Part shown: positions 9,960 to 20,939 of the stretch, piece after piece
How positions within the stretch are numbered: the stretch's first letter is position 1
Layout of the letters: the number at the start of each line of letters is the position of its first letter
Assembly (NCBI GenBank): GCA_036346255.1
Contig: CM070639.1
Coordinates: forward strand, 27,186,165-27,250,164
Direction of reading: 5' to 3'
DNA length: 64,000 bases
DNA from: Ampelocalamus luodianensis
Taxonomy: Eukaryota > Streptophyta > Magnoliopsida > Poales > Poaceae
Position numbers and translations under genes: made by a program
Notes under the pieces: model-generated
What the model was told of the DNA's origin: nothing
What the model saw: only the letters and a program-made list of their open reading frames with translations
Databases searched by the model: none

Positions 9960-12807
9960 TGTAACACCCCGGATCCACATTACCCTGGAATGCTACTTAA
10001 CCACTCTACAGCTAGCCAATAATTTCAAGACAAAATTAATTCGGCAGCAACTCTAGACAAGAAGCACTAAGCGAAGCATAAACAACTAAGGAATAAAGAT
10101 GACGGAAACAAGTTCAATAATTAAACAACCTCTAGCAGATTAAACAAAGAATGGTTCACAAGTCCATCCTTATTTAACAACATAATCATCCACAAATAGT
10201 TAAGCATTTGGCTAGAATTTCATCGTCTTTATTACAACATGAGTTGATGAACCAAGTGCATTATTGTGGTGCCGCTCTACCCATCCCATGAATGCTCAAC
10301 AATCACCTGTAGGGGAAACAAGGGTGAGATAAAAATCTCAAAGAAGCAAACTGCTTAACAAGCTAATCGGACTACAAATAAATATACAACATCATTAAAG
10401 TATCCATTTGTCCACATCCATAATGTGAATCCACATTCATTTACAAGCTAATTAAACTACAAAGATATTAAGCATCAATATCCAATTCTTATAATGAACA
10501 CAATTATAGCCTCAACCATATTTACTACCAAAGATAGTAAAATAGTAACAACAAAATCTTGATCAAGCTGCTTCATATTATTCACCACTACCACTACCAA
10601 TGACAATAGAGTATTAACATGTTTTACCTCATAACTTTACTATTTCTCACATCCACAATGCTATCAACGATTACCACAAGAGAGAAGAATCTCATGCCAC
10701 AATCACAACCTCTACCATACCACAAGGGATAAACCCCATTCCACAACCACAACCACATTACTCATTCCACAAGAGACTCTCATGAGTCAATTTCCACATT
10801 GCAACTATGAAGTTGCGTTTGATTGCAAAATAAATTCACCTCAATATCTTGCATAAGAATGCAAATGATCTTTCCACAATGTAATGCATATGTATGCTAT
10901 GCTCCATCGCACCTTTACCCAACAAGGTAAAGGTATGCATCGTCTTTCTGGCAATGCACGATGTTGTACGGTCTGATCGCGGCTATAAGCGGCGACCTCC
11001 ACAATGCAAATGTCATGATATATCATGAATGATATGATATGATAATCATAAACCACAAGAATTTAACCACGGAGATCAACAACGTACTCATCATGAATAT
11101 TTTCTCATAATCCACATGTGTCTCATTAAGCACAATACCAACGTGTCATAAGACCATTACCACATAACCCACACCCGATTCACCAAGATCAAAATCAATC
11201 GATCTAGATGAAACTCTATCACATAGACCACCACATGATCATCATGAAAATAACCACAATGAATTATCAACATGTCCACCTTGAGTTTATTCTCATATTC
11301 CGCATTTGGCTCATTACGCGAATTACCACAATACTACCCAAACTCATCCAAACATAGCAATTGATTAATATCTTGCTACCACATTCTTACTTAGAAAACA
11401 TGTAACCATGGCATATCATTTAACACTACGTCAATCATGCATAGTGCAAGTAGTAAGAAAACGGGTTAAACCGTAGCACAACCGCTACATTTACTTGCCT
11501 TCCACGATGCGTGCGTTAGCGGCAAAGATGATACTCCTAAACCTGAGGCTTCACCTCCTAAACAGGTAAAATAATTTCAATTAAGACATAATATACTCAG
11601 CGCTACTAATCGGCATTCTACATCGCCACTTGACGACTCAAAACGAGTTTACAAGCTGAAACTGAAAAACAACGTTTCCTGCCATATACCGTTCCTGGAC
11701 AGCGGCACGGTAATTGACATAACTCATGAACAGGAAGTCAAAAAGAGGTAAACCCAATTTCTGTAGATTCTTAACTGACTAATCTACAATACTCTAGTTG
11801 ACACGAAAAACCAATTCGGCCAAAATATTAGGCTAACCATTGTCTGAACTTTCAGTACAGAAACTGCCTACACAATCGAACAGCAAAACTAAAATGACCA
11901 TAACTTTTAATAGGTAACTCCGAATTGATCGTTCTTTATCAATCTGAAAAGGTTATCGAATTACCTACAATAACCTAGTTGGGTGAACTTTCAGATTCTT
12001 CCAATTTCCCTATCATATTTTAGGAAATATCCAGACAGTTTATTCTCGTCAGATTTCTGGCAGCAGATACTAAATCGACCATAACTTTTGACTCAAACCT
12101 CGGAATCGAGTGATCTTCGTGGCTACTGAAAGATAACGACATAACCCACATAACTCTAGGAGATGGAATCTTAAAATTCAGCCTCTAAATACACGAAAAA
12201 ACCCACGCAAGATACTGGACAGAATTGAATCTTCTGCAGCCCAACAATTAACCAACAATTCTAATCGGTTTCGCATCTACTATGGATCAAACAGAGGGGA
12301 AGGCATCTCGTTACCCTTGTAGAACCGCTAGCTTGCTGAACCAATCCCACGCGAGTTCTTCTTCTCCTTTCCTCCTTCTTCTCCTTCCTCTCCTTCTTCT
12401 CCTTCTTCTCTTTTCCTTCTTGCAAAAAGGGTAGCAACTTGGCAAAGGGAGAGGCGCAGGAGCAGCAACCTGGGTTGAGGGGAGGCGCAAGGAGGAGGTG
12501 TGGCGGCTTGGGGGGGGGAAACAGGAGGAGGGGGGGTCGGCCAATGGGTAAGGGGGTGGCTAGGGCATGAAAAAGGGGTGTGGCCACCTCTTGGCCCCCC
12601 CTTGGCCCAAGGTGGTAAGCCCACTCTCCCTTACTGTTTTTTTACTTAATTAACAGCTATTTAATTGTTTAATTCAACCTAAAGCTGACTCATAAATTTA
12701 ATAATCTTTCTTTCTTTCTTTCCCGCGATAAATTGATTAACCGGCGACTCTGCGTCACCACTTATAAAAATTAAAACCTACGTCGAACCAACGATCTGGG
12801 TATTACA
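9960..12807 (-). repeat. 5' LTR of the LARD-like element
   Basis: This is a near-identical partner of 3727-6570, with the same TGTAACACCC and GGGTATTACA ends on the plus strand. Small differences include single-base gains and losses at G/C runs (for example, near 12510-12600) and changes at CAG/CTG words. Confidence 0.93.
12357..12421. repeat. Polypyrimidine (CT) tract, right LTR copy
   Basis: Counterpart of 6128-6195, a few bases shorter. Confidence 0.8.
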
Positions 12808-12812
12808 GTCCT
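12808..12812. repeat. Target-site duplication GTCCT (right copy)
   Basis: Exact match to 3722-3726. The N reading frame resumes immediately here. Confidence 0.95.
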
Positions 12813-13207
12813 GGAGGTATCTCATAAGGGAAAACATCTCTAAAATCCTGTAAAAGGTTAGTGACAGGAGCAGGCAAAGTGCAAGGCATATTATCAAGAG
12901 AAAATAAAGCATCTTTGCACACAAAAGCATAGCATGTATCATTAATATCATCAATTTCAGCAAGGTTTGATTTTGTGGCAAGCATAACAGAATGTTTTTC
13001 AGATTTATCATGTTCCTTTGGATCATTAGCAGCAGCAGCTCGCTCCCTATCAGCCTCTATAATCTCAGCTGGGGTCAAAGGCAGTAAAGTAACTTTCTTT
13101 CCCTTATGCATAAAAGTGTATTTGTTACTACTACCATGGTGCAAAGCATTATTATCAAATTCCCAAGGTCGACGCAATAAAAGAGAGCATGCTTGCATGG
13201 GAACCAC
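12808..13207 (-). pseudogene. pol: Element N PR-RT linker and start of RT
   Basis: An uninterrupted minus-strand frame includes MQACSLLLRRPWEFDNNALH, GKKVTLLPLTPAEII, a charged linker, and FRDVFPYEIPPGL just before the insertion. The DVFP...PPGLPP motif is the usual entry to Ty3/gypsy RT and continues at 3721 on the other side of the inserted element. The frame is fully open, in contrast to the gag region, so this part of N has few lesions. Confidence 0.9.
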
Positions 13208-13440
13208 ATCACAATCAACATGATCAAGATAACCACCAATGGAAAAATGGACTCGGCATGTTTGTGTTACCTTAGCTTTTCCGAGTCATTTAACCACTGA
13301 ATATGGTATGGATGTGGATGCGGTCGCGTGGTCAAGCCAAGCTTCTTGACCAAATCAGAACTCACCAAGTTGTTGCAGCTTCCTCCATCAATGATGACAC
13401 GTGCGCGCCGGTTCTTCATTGCAAAGAAAGTCTGAAACAA
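13208..13440 (-). pseudogene. pol: Element N aspartic protease
   Basis: The minus strand shows RARVIIDGGSCNNLVSSDLV (active-site DGGSC at 13375-13392), then KKLGLTTRPHPHPYHIQWLN and VHFSIGGYLDHVDCDVV. This matches retropepsin-like proteases of plant chromoviruses, in which DGGS replaces the commoner D(S/T)G(A/S). It cleaves the gag-pol polyprotein. Frame changes separate parts of it, so it is scored as broken. It lies directly upstream of the RT linker. Confidence 0.8.
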
Positions 13441-14804
13441 ATTATGGCGTTAAAGCTTATCGGGTTGTTGTACTGTGTGCCGAGGACTTGTTGCACAATG
13501 ATGCTCGTAGTGTCGCCTGTGGGCGCCCCACCAAGGAACAGTCGTCATGACCACCGCCATTGTCGTCCGAGGCGCGCAGCTAACGTCATCATCCTCCTCG
13601 ACATCCGAAGTCTTGATGTAGCCTCCATCTTACGTGGCGATGTATGCCCGTTGGCTAGGGCAATTCCTCGCACATGACCAAGTCCATGGCGCGGTGGCAC
13701 CGAATGTCGGAAGCAGCCCGTGGAAGGCACGGAAGAAGAACTCTTGGCCGGAGCTCGCAAAGAATTTTTGTAGAATCTGCAGGCGTGTCGTGAAAGGTGG
13801 CTTTGGTGGCGCTGCGGCAATCTTGTTCACTGGTGGTGGAGGAGAACGAAACTTCGAAGAAGACTTGGGCGATCCGTCGATGTAGTCGTTCGCGGCGTGT
13901 AGGAGAGTGTCGTCCCTGCTTGCGTCGCGATTCCTTGCGTCCACGCAATTCTTTTACGCAAGCATAGCAAGTGGAACAACCCAGTCGATGATAGTAAATT
14001 CTTTATAATCAACAATGTCCTGAATTTCACGCCGTAACCCCCCATAGAAATGACAAATCTTATCCTCTGTTTCCTCGACAACCCCACAACGCACCATACC
14101 CTTTTGAAGCTCAACATAATAGTCCTGAACAGAACTATCACCTTGTTCTAAGCGCTGTAATTTTTTTTCTCAAATCACGTTTATATGAGGGAGGAACAAA
14201 GCGATTACACATAGCTTCTTTAACCGCTCCCATGTGTCGGTTGTAGCGCATGGTACCAGTTCATTCCACGGATAATAGCAAAGTCCTTAAACTCACTAGT
14301 AGCCAAGTGAGAATTAAACTTCTGCTCTACCGTCATCTCCCAATCAAGATATATTGCAGCATCATAAAGGCCAGAAAAAGATGGGATGGTAAACTTGACT
14401 TTAGCAAAAGGGTCATCGTTACCATGACGGTTTTGGTTATTACCTCCCATACCATGTCTGTTTTGCTGAAGACACCGACGTAGCCGCGCATCTTGTGTCT
14501 CCCGCTGATCAATGTTGCCAACCGCATCATGCACCGTGTCATCATCATGATGATGGCCGTCATTGACAGGTGGCAGGCGTGCCTCCAATGTGTCCATCTG
14601 ACCAGTGAGGTCAGCCATCCGCCGCTCCACCCGCTCAATGCCTTCTATGGTGTTCAACTGGGCAATGGCGGCGACGATGGTGTCCATTCGTGCGCCGAGA
14701 TCAGTGAATGAAGCATTTTGTTTTTCGAGCGCAGCTTGTAGCTAGCCGCGACTAACACACTCGTTGAAGTCGACCGGTGTCGCGTCCCCTTCGGTCCCTG
14801 CCAT
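13441..14804 (-). pseudogene. gag: Element N gag (nucleocapsid/capsid), broken
   Basis: Gag forms the cytoplasmic virus-like particle. The start is the ATG at 14804 (MAGTEGDATPVDFNE). Next come a coiled-coil-like region (AALEKQ, ERVERRMADL), an RDxH-rich linker, VKFTIPSFSGLYDAAIYLDW and VEQKFNSHLATSEF (capsid N-part), then in other frames ELQKGM, CHFYGGLRREIQDIVDYKEF (capsid C-part), and a damaged CCHC knuckle around 13640-13710 (IRCH..., HGLGHV...). Lesions are an in-frame TAG at codon 21 (14744-14742), one C-to-T change from CAG, a frameshift near 14255 at a CTGG-like word, and further shifts around 13950 and 13700. Confidence 0.85.
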
Positions 14805-16143
14805 GGTTAGTGGAAGCACAGGAAAAACAAAGGGAAAAAATGATTATCCCTATCAACTACAAAGGAGGACAGTGGGAACCCGCAAAGGAAGTGGCTTACC
14901 AAGCTCTTACAAGTGTTCATACCAACGCAAACCGTAGGTGGTACAACCGGTGGCTGGTTCATGATACCTAGAGAGTGTGACCCGGCGATTGCAAGGGTCA
15001 AAAGCTGTGCTATCCGGAAGTAGGTATATGGAGCTTGGAAGGCTAAATATGTTAGTGGAACACAAATCAATAACAGATAGTAATGTTGAGTAAATGTCCA
15101 AAACACGGGTCCTAGTTGCTGGTCTAAATGTGTCCTATAACAGGTATGATATGATGAATAAGGAGTCAAGACCAGAATAGTAAAGCAAAGACAGCAACAA
15201 GGATGGCCAGGTAAAGACAGCACAAGGATGGCCAGGTAAGGACAGCACAAATCAATATATGTCACCTAAAACTGTGCTCTCTCCCTTTTTTATTTTTTTC
15301 TTTTTTCTTCTTTTTTTTAGGCTCGGAGGGCTCTCAGGTGCCTTTTTTTTCTCAGGCAAAACCAGGTGCCGAATTTTTTTTATTTTTTATTCTTTTTTCT
15401 GTTATTTTTTTCACGAAGCGGAGCATAGAAATAGGAACCACACAAAGTTTCATCTCAATCTGATGTAAGGTGTGGCCTACAGAAAATGATGAATGTGTTG
15501 TAAATTCGGTGATGAAAGTTCAGAGCTCGAGTACTACACTTTCCAGGCCGAATTTGGGCAAAATAAATTCGCCGAACCCCACAGAGTGGGAGGTTTCAGA
15601 TGAAAAATTTAATTTCACCCAATTTCAAAAAAAAATCGTCTGATTTCGAGTTCGTATGCGAAAGTTACGGCTGTTTGAAGGAGGGCCTCCGAGTTATGGT
15701 TGCTGTGGAGGCTGAAACGAAATCGGGTGGAGGAAATTGGTGGAAAATGGGGGCGCAAGCTCGGGAAGAGGTGGGGGATGGTGCTGGGTGATCACGAGGC
15801 TCAAGGGGGAATTGTGCTGGGTGATCACGAGACGCGATGTATGACTCAAAAATAGAGGGTGGGAGGGTGGGAGAAACAAACGTTGACGGCTAGGGTTTGT
15901 ATGAGAGGTAGCGGAAGCAAGACAACCCGAAATAAAACACGATCTAAACCAGCAACACAACTCGACTAAGGACACAAACTCAACACTACGGACTCTAAAA
16001 TCAAATTGTGCAAAAGGCTAAACGAGATCTGGGACAGGGAATAGCATATGACTACAATTTTTTGTAGGGCTTTTTCTTGGACTCTAGGATGAAACCGAAA
16101 ACAACAAGGGTAGGGTAAACTCAAACCTGAAGGAACACCTGAA
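14805..16143 (-). other. Element N 5' untranslated leader, no gene
   Basis: This is 1.34 kb between PBS and gag. It holds a three-unit tandem repeat (15181-15255), long T/A homopolymer runs (15287-15425), and a doublet of GTGCTGGGTGATCACGAG at about 15781 and 15811. No conserved protein motif was found. Long gypsy leaders usually carry packaging signals, which are not identifiable here by eye. Confidence 0.6.
15181..15255. repeat. Minisatellite in N leader, about 27-bp unit, 2.5-3 copies
   Basis: Units read AAAGACAGCA(A)CAAGGATGG followed by CCAGGT, repeated twice and then a partial third. The unit is too short and too few in number to be centromeric satellite. Confidence 0.75.
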
Positions 16144-16155
16144 GCTCTGATACCA
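16144..16155 (-). promoter_or_regulatory. Primer binding site of element N (tRNA-iMet type)
   Basis: The minus strand reads TGGTATCAGAGC two bases after the LTR end ...CCCATCA. This fixes the left end of the N 5' LTR at 16158. Confidence 0.9.
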
Positions 16156-16498
16156 CTTGATGGGAACGGGGTCCCGATCTTCCAACAGGTTCTGGATAAG
16201 TTCGATTTGGTGGAGGCGCGACACAAATCGACTCGGCTTCCGAACAACACGTTCCGAGCCCTGCAATCGCAGCACCACGTCTCCTCAGGTTATCAACCGT
16301 GCGCAACCCGGTTGACCTTGCCAAGAAGGCTAATCTCGCTGCGAATCGAAGAACACAAGCAAGAACAAGGAAGAACACAGCGAAATGCGGATGTATTGTT
16401 TTAGCACTCAAAGTTGGGGTCTCACAAACCGATGAGCAGCGAAACTGTTCAAGGCAGAATTAATCTAAGCAAACCCAACCCTAATGGTGGGGTGGCGG

Positions 16499-16510
16499 CT
16501 GTATATAGAG
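16499..16510 (-). promoter_or_regulatory. TATA box of the N LTR
   Basis: The minus strand reads CTCTATATACAG, about 340 bp downstream of the pol tail stop and 340 bp upstream of the LTR end. This is a good match to a plant TATA box. Confidence 0.6.
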
Positions 16511-16850
16511 GACCGAGGCGTACAAAACCCTGGACTCGCCCTAATGGGCTCCAACACGATACAAAGCGAGCGGCCCAAAAGACGGTGACGCAAAGACCGA
16601 CGCATTCTCGAATGCCCACTTGTTTCAACGATTCCCGTTGACTCAGAAGGAATTTTGACATGGGACCTGAGCCATTGGAAAGGTCGTCTTCTCAGATTTT
16701 GATACATATGTGGAACATCCAAAACGAATCCAGGATGCGATCTGGGCGTCCGTTTTAGTGCAGCCTGGTCCTGGACTCCGAATTGGATTCGAAGTCGGCT
16801 TGAGTTGGGCCTCCAACATGATTCGACCGCCCTTGCTGGACTTGTGTGCT

Positions 16851-17064
16851 TCATAGCCCTTCTCCAAGTACTTCCAGGTCCTCTCCATGGTTCCTAATCA
16901 TAATTAAATCATTAGGTAGCAATCGATTCTCAAATGAACAAAAAGAAGTACTTAGGAACGAGCTCACCTGTAAATTCAATTGTCGGGCGCGAGCTCTAGT
17001 GATTGGTCCTTGAATGTCAAGTGGAGGATTATTGTGTGTATCCGAAGAAGTGATGTCCTCATCA
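16851..17064 (-). pseudogene. pol: pol C-terminal coding tail carried inside the N LTR U3
   Basis: The minus-strand frame reads THNNPPLDIQ, GPITRARARQLNLQVSSF (16968-17009 for its core), RLLPNDLIMIRNHGED and GEGL, then TGA at 16853-16851. GP(I/M)TRARARQL...NED-type tails end the integrase of some plant chromoviruses, whose pol gene is known to run into the 3' LTR. In a 5' LTR this copy is not translated as pol, but it shows that the pol stop of N lies in its LTR. The frame is intact over about 70 codons. Confidence 0.75.
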
Positions 17065-17400
17065 CATCACGAATTGAGGTGGCTAGAAATTCCACCTTGT
17101 TTCCCTTGGTATCCTCGACTCTTATGGCTCTTCGACCACAATCTAGCACGGTTTTGTGCTTGGATAACCAATCCATGCCAAGAATGACATCTAAGGTTTG
17201 GGTATCTAGTACGATTAGGTTGGCTAGAAACTCAACTCCAGCTATGAGTAACTTAGCTCCTAAACATCGCACTTTAGAGCTGAGCTTTGCTCCAAGCGAT
17301 TGGACTAGCAGAGTATGCTTATGACGCATAACTTTCAAATTATTCTTAGTTGCAAACATCCCAGAAACAAACGAATGCGAAGCTCCAGAATCAAACAAAG
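17065..17400 (-). pseudogene. pol: Element M aspartic protease, cut by element N
   Basis: The minus-strand frame gives VTALFDSGASHSFVSGMFA (active-site DSGA at 17381-17392), VQSLGAKLSSKVRCLGAKL, VEFLANLIVLDTQTLDVILG and MDWLSKHKTVLDC. This is a classical Ty3/gypsy retropepsin with the downstream LDVILGMDWL motif. The frame runs on to KVEFLATSIRD and then changes to N LTR sequence. The protease itself is undamaged over its core. It shares a continuous frame with the gag tail (17587 to the N junction). Confidence 0.9.
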
Positions 17401-18651
17401 CGGTCACGGTGCGGGTTAACCATAAACTTACCCGGTACGACGTCCGGTGCTTCCTGGGCTCCTTCCAGAGTGACGTGGTTGACACGGCCTCTGGCCATAG
17501 GCTGTGGTGCTCCTTCGGCTTGACCAGCAACTTGTGAAGCTCCTTGGTTGATGCCTGGCGCTGGCGTCTTGGATGGCGTAGCTCCAAGGTTTAAGCATAC
17601 TGGAGTGATTGTACCCTTCTGCGGACATTGGTTAGCAAAATGTCCTAGCTGACGACAGGTGTAACATACCCTTGGTACGTTCTGCTGATTGCTCCCTGGA
17701 TTGGGGTTGGCAGGTGCAGGGTTGCAAAGTTCTCGGGCGGTGGGCGAGTGCTGCGATTGTGCGGGTGCCCTGAACGAAGTCTGGGGTGGAAACTGGTTGA
17801 ACTGCGATGGGACGGTCCTTGCCCTCTGCTGTGATTGATGGTTCCCTTGCTGAGCCATCCAACGCTTACGGTTATCTTTCAGTTCCTTGCGTTTGTCCTC
17901 TAGAACAAAGGCTTTATTGACCAGCTCCTAAAAGTCAGGGAAGGTATGGGCGATCAGACTGACTTGTAGTCCAGTGTTCAGCCCTTTCAGAAAGCGACTC
18001 TGGCGAGCCCTGTCCATGGCTACATCCTCTGCTACATAACGAGCTAACTGAGAAAACTTGTTGAGGTAGTCAGATACTGACATAGCTCCTTGCTTGAGAG
18101 CGTGGAACTCATCCTTCTTCAGATCGATAATGCCTTCTGGTACATGATACTGGCGAAATGCTGCAGAAAATTCTTCCCAGGTGATATCCTGTGGCGCCTC
18201 ATGAGCGGCACAGAAGTTCTCCCACCATTCAGCAGCTATGCCCTCCATCTGGTGAGTGGCGTACAGAACCTTCTCACGGTCGGCGCCTTTGGGTGATCGA
18301 CTTCCTTTCAATAACCCGAAGCCAATCATCTGCTTCTACTGGGGAGATGTGTCCAGAGAACGTTGTTGGACAGGTCCTCATAAACTCCGCAAGTTTAGAT
18401 GGACCATGGTGACCTTGAGCAGCTGGGGCACCGTGCCGTTGATTATTGTTGTTGTTAACCAGGTTGCTCATAGCTTGCATCTAATTCATCATAGTATTCA
18501 TTAGCTGAGTCTGCGCTACCATGAAAGCTCCAAAGTTTTGCAAGTCAATCGGGGGTGCTTGTGGCCGAACTGCTCCTGCGGCTGGTTGCTCATTGCCTCC
18601 TGGTGCTGGGGTACCGGAACCACTTGCAGCAGTCTGACGAGTTTGAACCAT
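17401..18651 (-). pseudogene. gag: Element M gag, broken by two amber codons and frameshifts
   Basis: The start is the ATG at 18651 (MVQTRQTAASGSGTPAPGG). Then come a Q/M-rich segment, AEFMRTCPTTFSGHISPVEA and DDWLRVIERK (capsid start), MEGIAAEWWENF, FRQYHVPEGIIDLKKDEF, VSDYLNKFSQLARYV, FLKGLNTGLQ, and the CCHC zinc knuckle CYTCRQLGHFANQC (17625-17666). This is a Tekay/Del-like gag. Both in-frame TAG codons (18483-18481 after MNTMMN, and 17930-17928 after HTFPDF) are one C-to-T step from CAG. A frameshift lies near 18300. The knuckle is followed by GRVNHVTLEGAQEAPDVV, the spacer to PR. Confidence 0.92.
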
Positions 18652-18988
18652 CTAGCGAAGCTCCATGGGTCAGATAAGGTAGCAAGCATGAGATGAGTTA
18701 AGAACTAAGCAGGGGGTAGGTTTAACCCAACAAAACACAGCTCAAGAAACTCCAACGAAATACTTTTATTAATTAGGGTCTTAGCATGGCTGCAACAAAT
18801 GCCTAAGGGCCTTTGGAGCTCATACTCGTACACCAAAGAAACAACGACCTAAGCACACAAAACTACCGTCTAAAGGGCGACTTACTAAACTGAAACTGGC
18901 TAAGCCTGAAAAACTGAAGCCTGAAACGAACTACTCAAGAAAGCCTCCACAACCGCGGCGATGCTCCTGCCGGATGTAGACTCAGAAG
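18652..18988 (-). other. Element M ORF0 tail and ORF0-gag spacer
   Basis: On the minus strand the first 90 or so bases after the array stay open (SESTSGRSIAAVVEAFLSSS, FQASVFQA, stop), plausibly the C-terminus of the ORF split at 57832. About 240 bp of non-coding spacer lead to the gag ATG. No other feature was seen. Confidence 0.5.
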
Positions 18989-19635
18989 TGTAACATCCCA
19001 ATTTTAGGCTTGTGTTTCAAATGTAAGAAAATGAGGGAAATTAAAACTTTTTCTTACATCCTCGTATTTCCTATTGTACCAGCGGGTATTGTACAAGAAG
19101 TTATGGAAATCTGAAGTCACAAGTCTTTTGATCCCAATCTTGAACTTTCAAAAACAATCTTGTCAAACCTCTTGATCATCTCCTGAAACAATTTTCCTAA
19201 GTTCTTGAGATGGTATGTGACCCCTCTGAAAAGTTTCACAATTTTTGGAAATTGTTTGAATATTTTTGAGGCCAGTCAAACAATTCAAAATCTAGTCAAA
19301 CCTTGGGCAGTGCCTTGTTAAATTTTTGGAGGAAAATCCTTAGCATCAAAGCCTCTGAAAATTTTATGTTAGGTCCTCGTTTGAGCTAGCAAGCTCTGTA
19401 AAAATTTCATAATTTTTGGAGTTGGTTTGTTGCCTCAAACAATTCTTCAAAGAGCTCCTTCAAAAAACCCAGAAAGACTAAGTTTGGTTGAGTCAGACTC
19501 GGACTCGGACCCGAGCCCAACTCAACCGACTTGGTTGGACCATGTCGCCAGCGCCACACTCGGGCTCGAGCTTTTGCGCGCGCAGGCTGAGCTATTGGAT
19601 CTCAATCCAGCCGCTCCCGACCTCTCCACTGATCT

Positions 19636-19862
19636 GAGGAGCTCTTGAGCGCCTCAGCGCTTCGGGGTGGTCCAAGCCGCGGGATGTCCATCGTGTGGCT
19701 CACGACCTCCCCACGGCTCCTAGGACCTCCCAGGACCTCCTCGCCCGCGCTCGGACCTCCCCACCTCGGCGATTCTTGGTCGTCCAGGACCTCCCCGAGC
19801 ACATCTGGGACGTCCAGGACCTCTCCCTCGGCTCTGTTTCTCTTCCTCTAGACCTCCTCGAG
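19636..19862 (+). repeat. GACCTCC-type degenerate repeats, U3 block, LTR A
   Basis: A cluster of GACCTCC/GACCTCT words about every 15-35 bp, with CGTCCAG or CTCGG spacers, just upstream of the promoter. Confidence 0.75.
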
Positions 19863-20096
19863 CCCTGGTCATCATGGTTTTTCCCGCACCCATGCGTGTG
19901 TCGCGATGTGAGCGGTTGGGAGCGATGGCTCATCACTTTTGCCCTTCCCAACGTCTCTTTACGCCATGCATTAAATGTGTCGAGCTTAGCCTAGAAGTCT
20001 TCCCTACCTACTGCTCTTGTCAAATCTAGCAAGTCATGGCGGGCATGGACTTTGCTCACAAAGATGGGCTTTTGCCTAGCCTTGTCCAGCGCCTGG

Positions 20097-20108
20097 CTAT
20101 GTATAGCC
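20097..20108 (+). promoter_or_regulatory. TATA-like box, LTR A
   Basis: CTATGTATAGCC, followed by a C/T-rich start region. The B (30328-30339) and C (53675-53686) copies have the same core, and D has CTATATATGG at the matching place. Confidence 0.6.
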
Positions 20109-20450
20109 GATGGTTCCTTCCTCCTTCTCTTCCCGTCACTTGGTGCCGTTTAGACTCTCGATTGTGAGTGTGAGCCCCAAACCCGAGCACCGAGAGCCCT
20201 TCCTTACCTCCATTGTCACCTTTGAGCTCCTGCGGCTCGAGCTCCAGTGGTTCCATCAACGTTCTTGCTGTTTTCTTGTCATCTCGAGCACCTCGAGCAT
20301 TCCCTAACTCGTTGTGTTTGACCTTCCACGAGGTTGACAATTTGGGAGGCGCTTGTCGAGGTCGTCTTCTTCTCCTTCGCCGCAAACGCATCACCGCGGG
20401 ACCGTCGACCTCCTCCAAGTCCCTCCGTCTTCCTCAGGACCTTCCCTACA

Positions 20451-20461
20451 CTCGGGTGAGT
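20451..20461 (+). other. Putative 5' splice site, LTR A
   Basis: CTCGG|GTGAGT with GT at 20456. The exon-side sequence is conserved in B (GT 30691) and C (GT 54036). Confidence 0.4.
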
Positions 20462-20939
20462 TTATTTTAGCCTCCTAGAGCTCGGCGCATGTTAGGTTAG
20501 GTCATAGCGGCCTTTTTCATATTTCGGTTTTGTCAAAGGCTTGCTCACCGCTCCTTTCCGGCTCGCGGCGTTTAAGGTCGCCGCCGAGTGTCTCCGCTAG
20601 GTCCGCGACACTATTGCGAGTATATCGGTGCCCTTGGTCGGCGGCGAGAGTCCTCATCGCCCGGCGGCGAACGTTGAGCCCGCTGGGATTTTGCTTGGTT
20701 CAAAACCTCCGTTTCGTCACTTTCTTAGGACATCATCAATGCCCCATTTATTGCTAATCATTGGGTGCCTTCATCACGTCTTAAGGCTGTGCCATTGTGT
20801 CATCGACATGTGGGCCATGGGCTTAGAAGTTAAATCCGAAGTCTTTGGTGCCCCTTTTAGGTTCATTCATTGCCAATCTTACGGAGCAATAAATTTGTCT
20901 TAGCCGCCCCCTTTTTCGTTTGTCCGGTGGTCCATCGCC

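Larger units (their letters stand above)
3727..12807 (-). mobile_element. Non-autonomous LTR retrotransposon (LARD-like) inserted in N
   Basis: The two LTRs (3727-6570 and 9960-12807) are almost identical in length (2844 and 2848 bp) and differ at scattered positions, so the insertion looks fairly recent. The minus orientation is fixed by the PBS next to the right LTR and a purine tract next to the left LTR. The 3.4-kb internal region lacks gag, PR, RT and RNase H and keeps only a frame-broken integrase tail at 6660-7152. It must have moved using enzymes from another Ty3/gypsy element. The structure fits a large retrotransposon derivative. Confidence 0.93.
1583..17064 (-). mobile_element. Element N: chromovirus-type Ty3/gypsy retrotransposon, interrupted and truncated
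   Basis: The element runs right to left: 5' LTR 16158-17064, PBS 16144-16155, long leader, gag from 14804, PR around 13375, and a RT-RH-IN order that defines Ty3/gypsy. RT is split at 3726/12808 by the inserted element 3727-12807, with a GTCCT duplication. Integrase ends prematurely at 1627. No matching 3' LTR is seen, since LTR X is unrelated to the N LTR. Motif flavour (YFDD, HFIPCHKTDDA) and an LTR that encodes the pol C-terminus suggest a chromovirus of the CRM/Galadriel/Reina kind, but I cannot resolve the clade. Confidence 0.85.
16158..17064 (-). repeat. 5' LTR of element N, about 0.9 kb, encoding a pol C-terminus
   Basis: Minus-strand ends are TGATGAGGACATC ... TTCCCATCA, giving TGATG/CATCA inverted termini. 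The right end could be shifted by 5 bp because of a local ATCAC repeat. U3 carries an open stretch (see 16851-17064), then a TATA box, then R/U5. It sits inside the protease of element M, so N inserted into M. The partner 3' LTR is not in the window. Confidence 0.75.

Noticed and set aside
13303..13885. Plus-strand open frames of 83-124 codons
   Set aside because: They are antisense to N protease and gag, whose motifs are clear on the minus strand.
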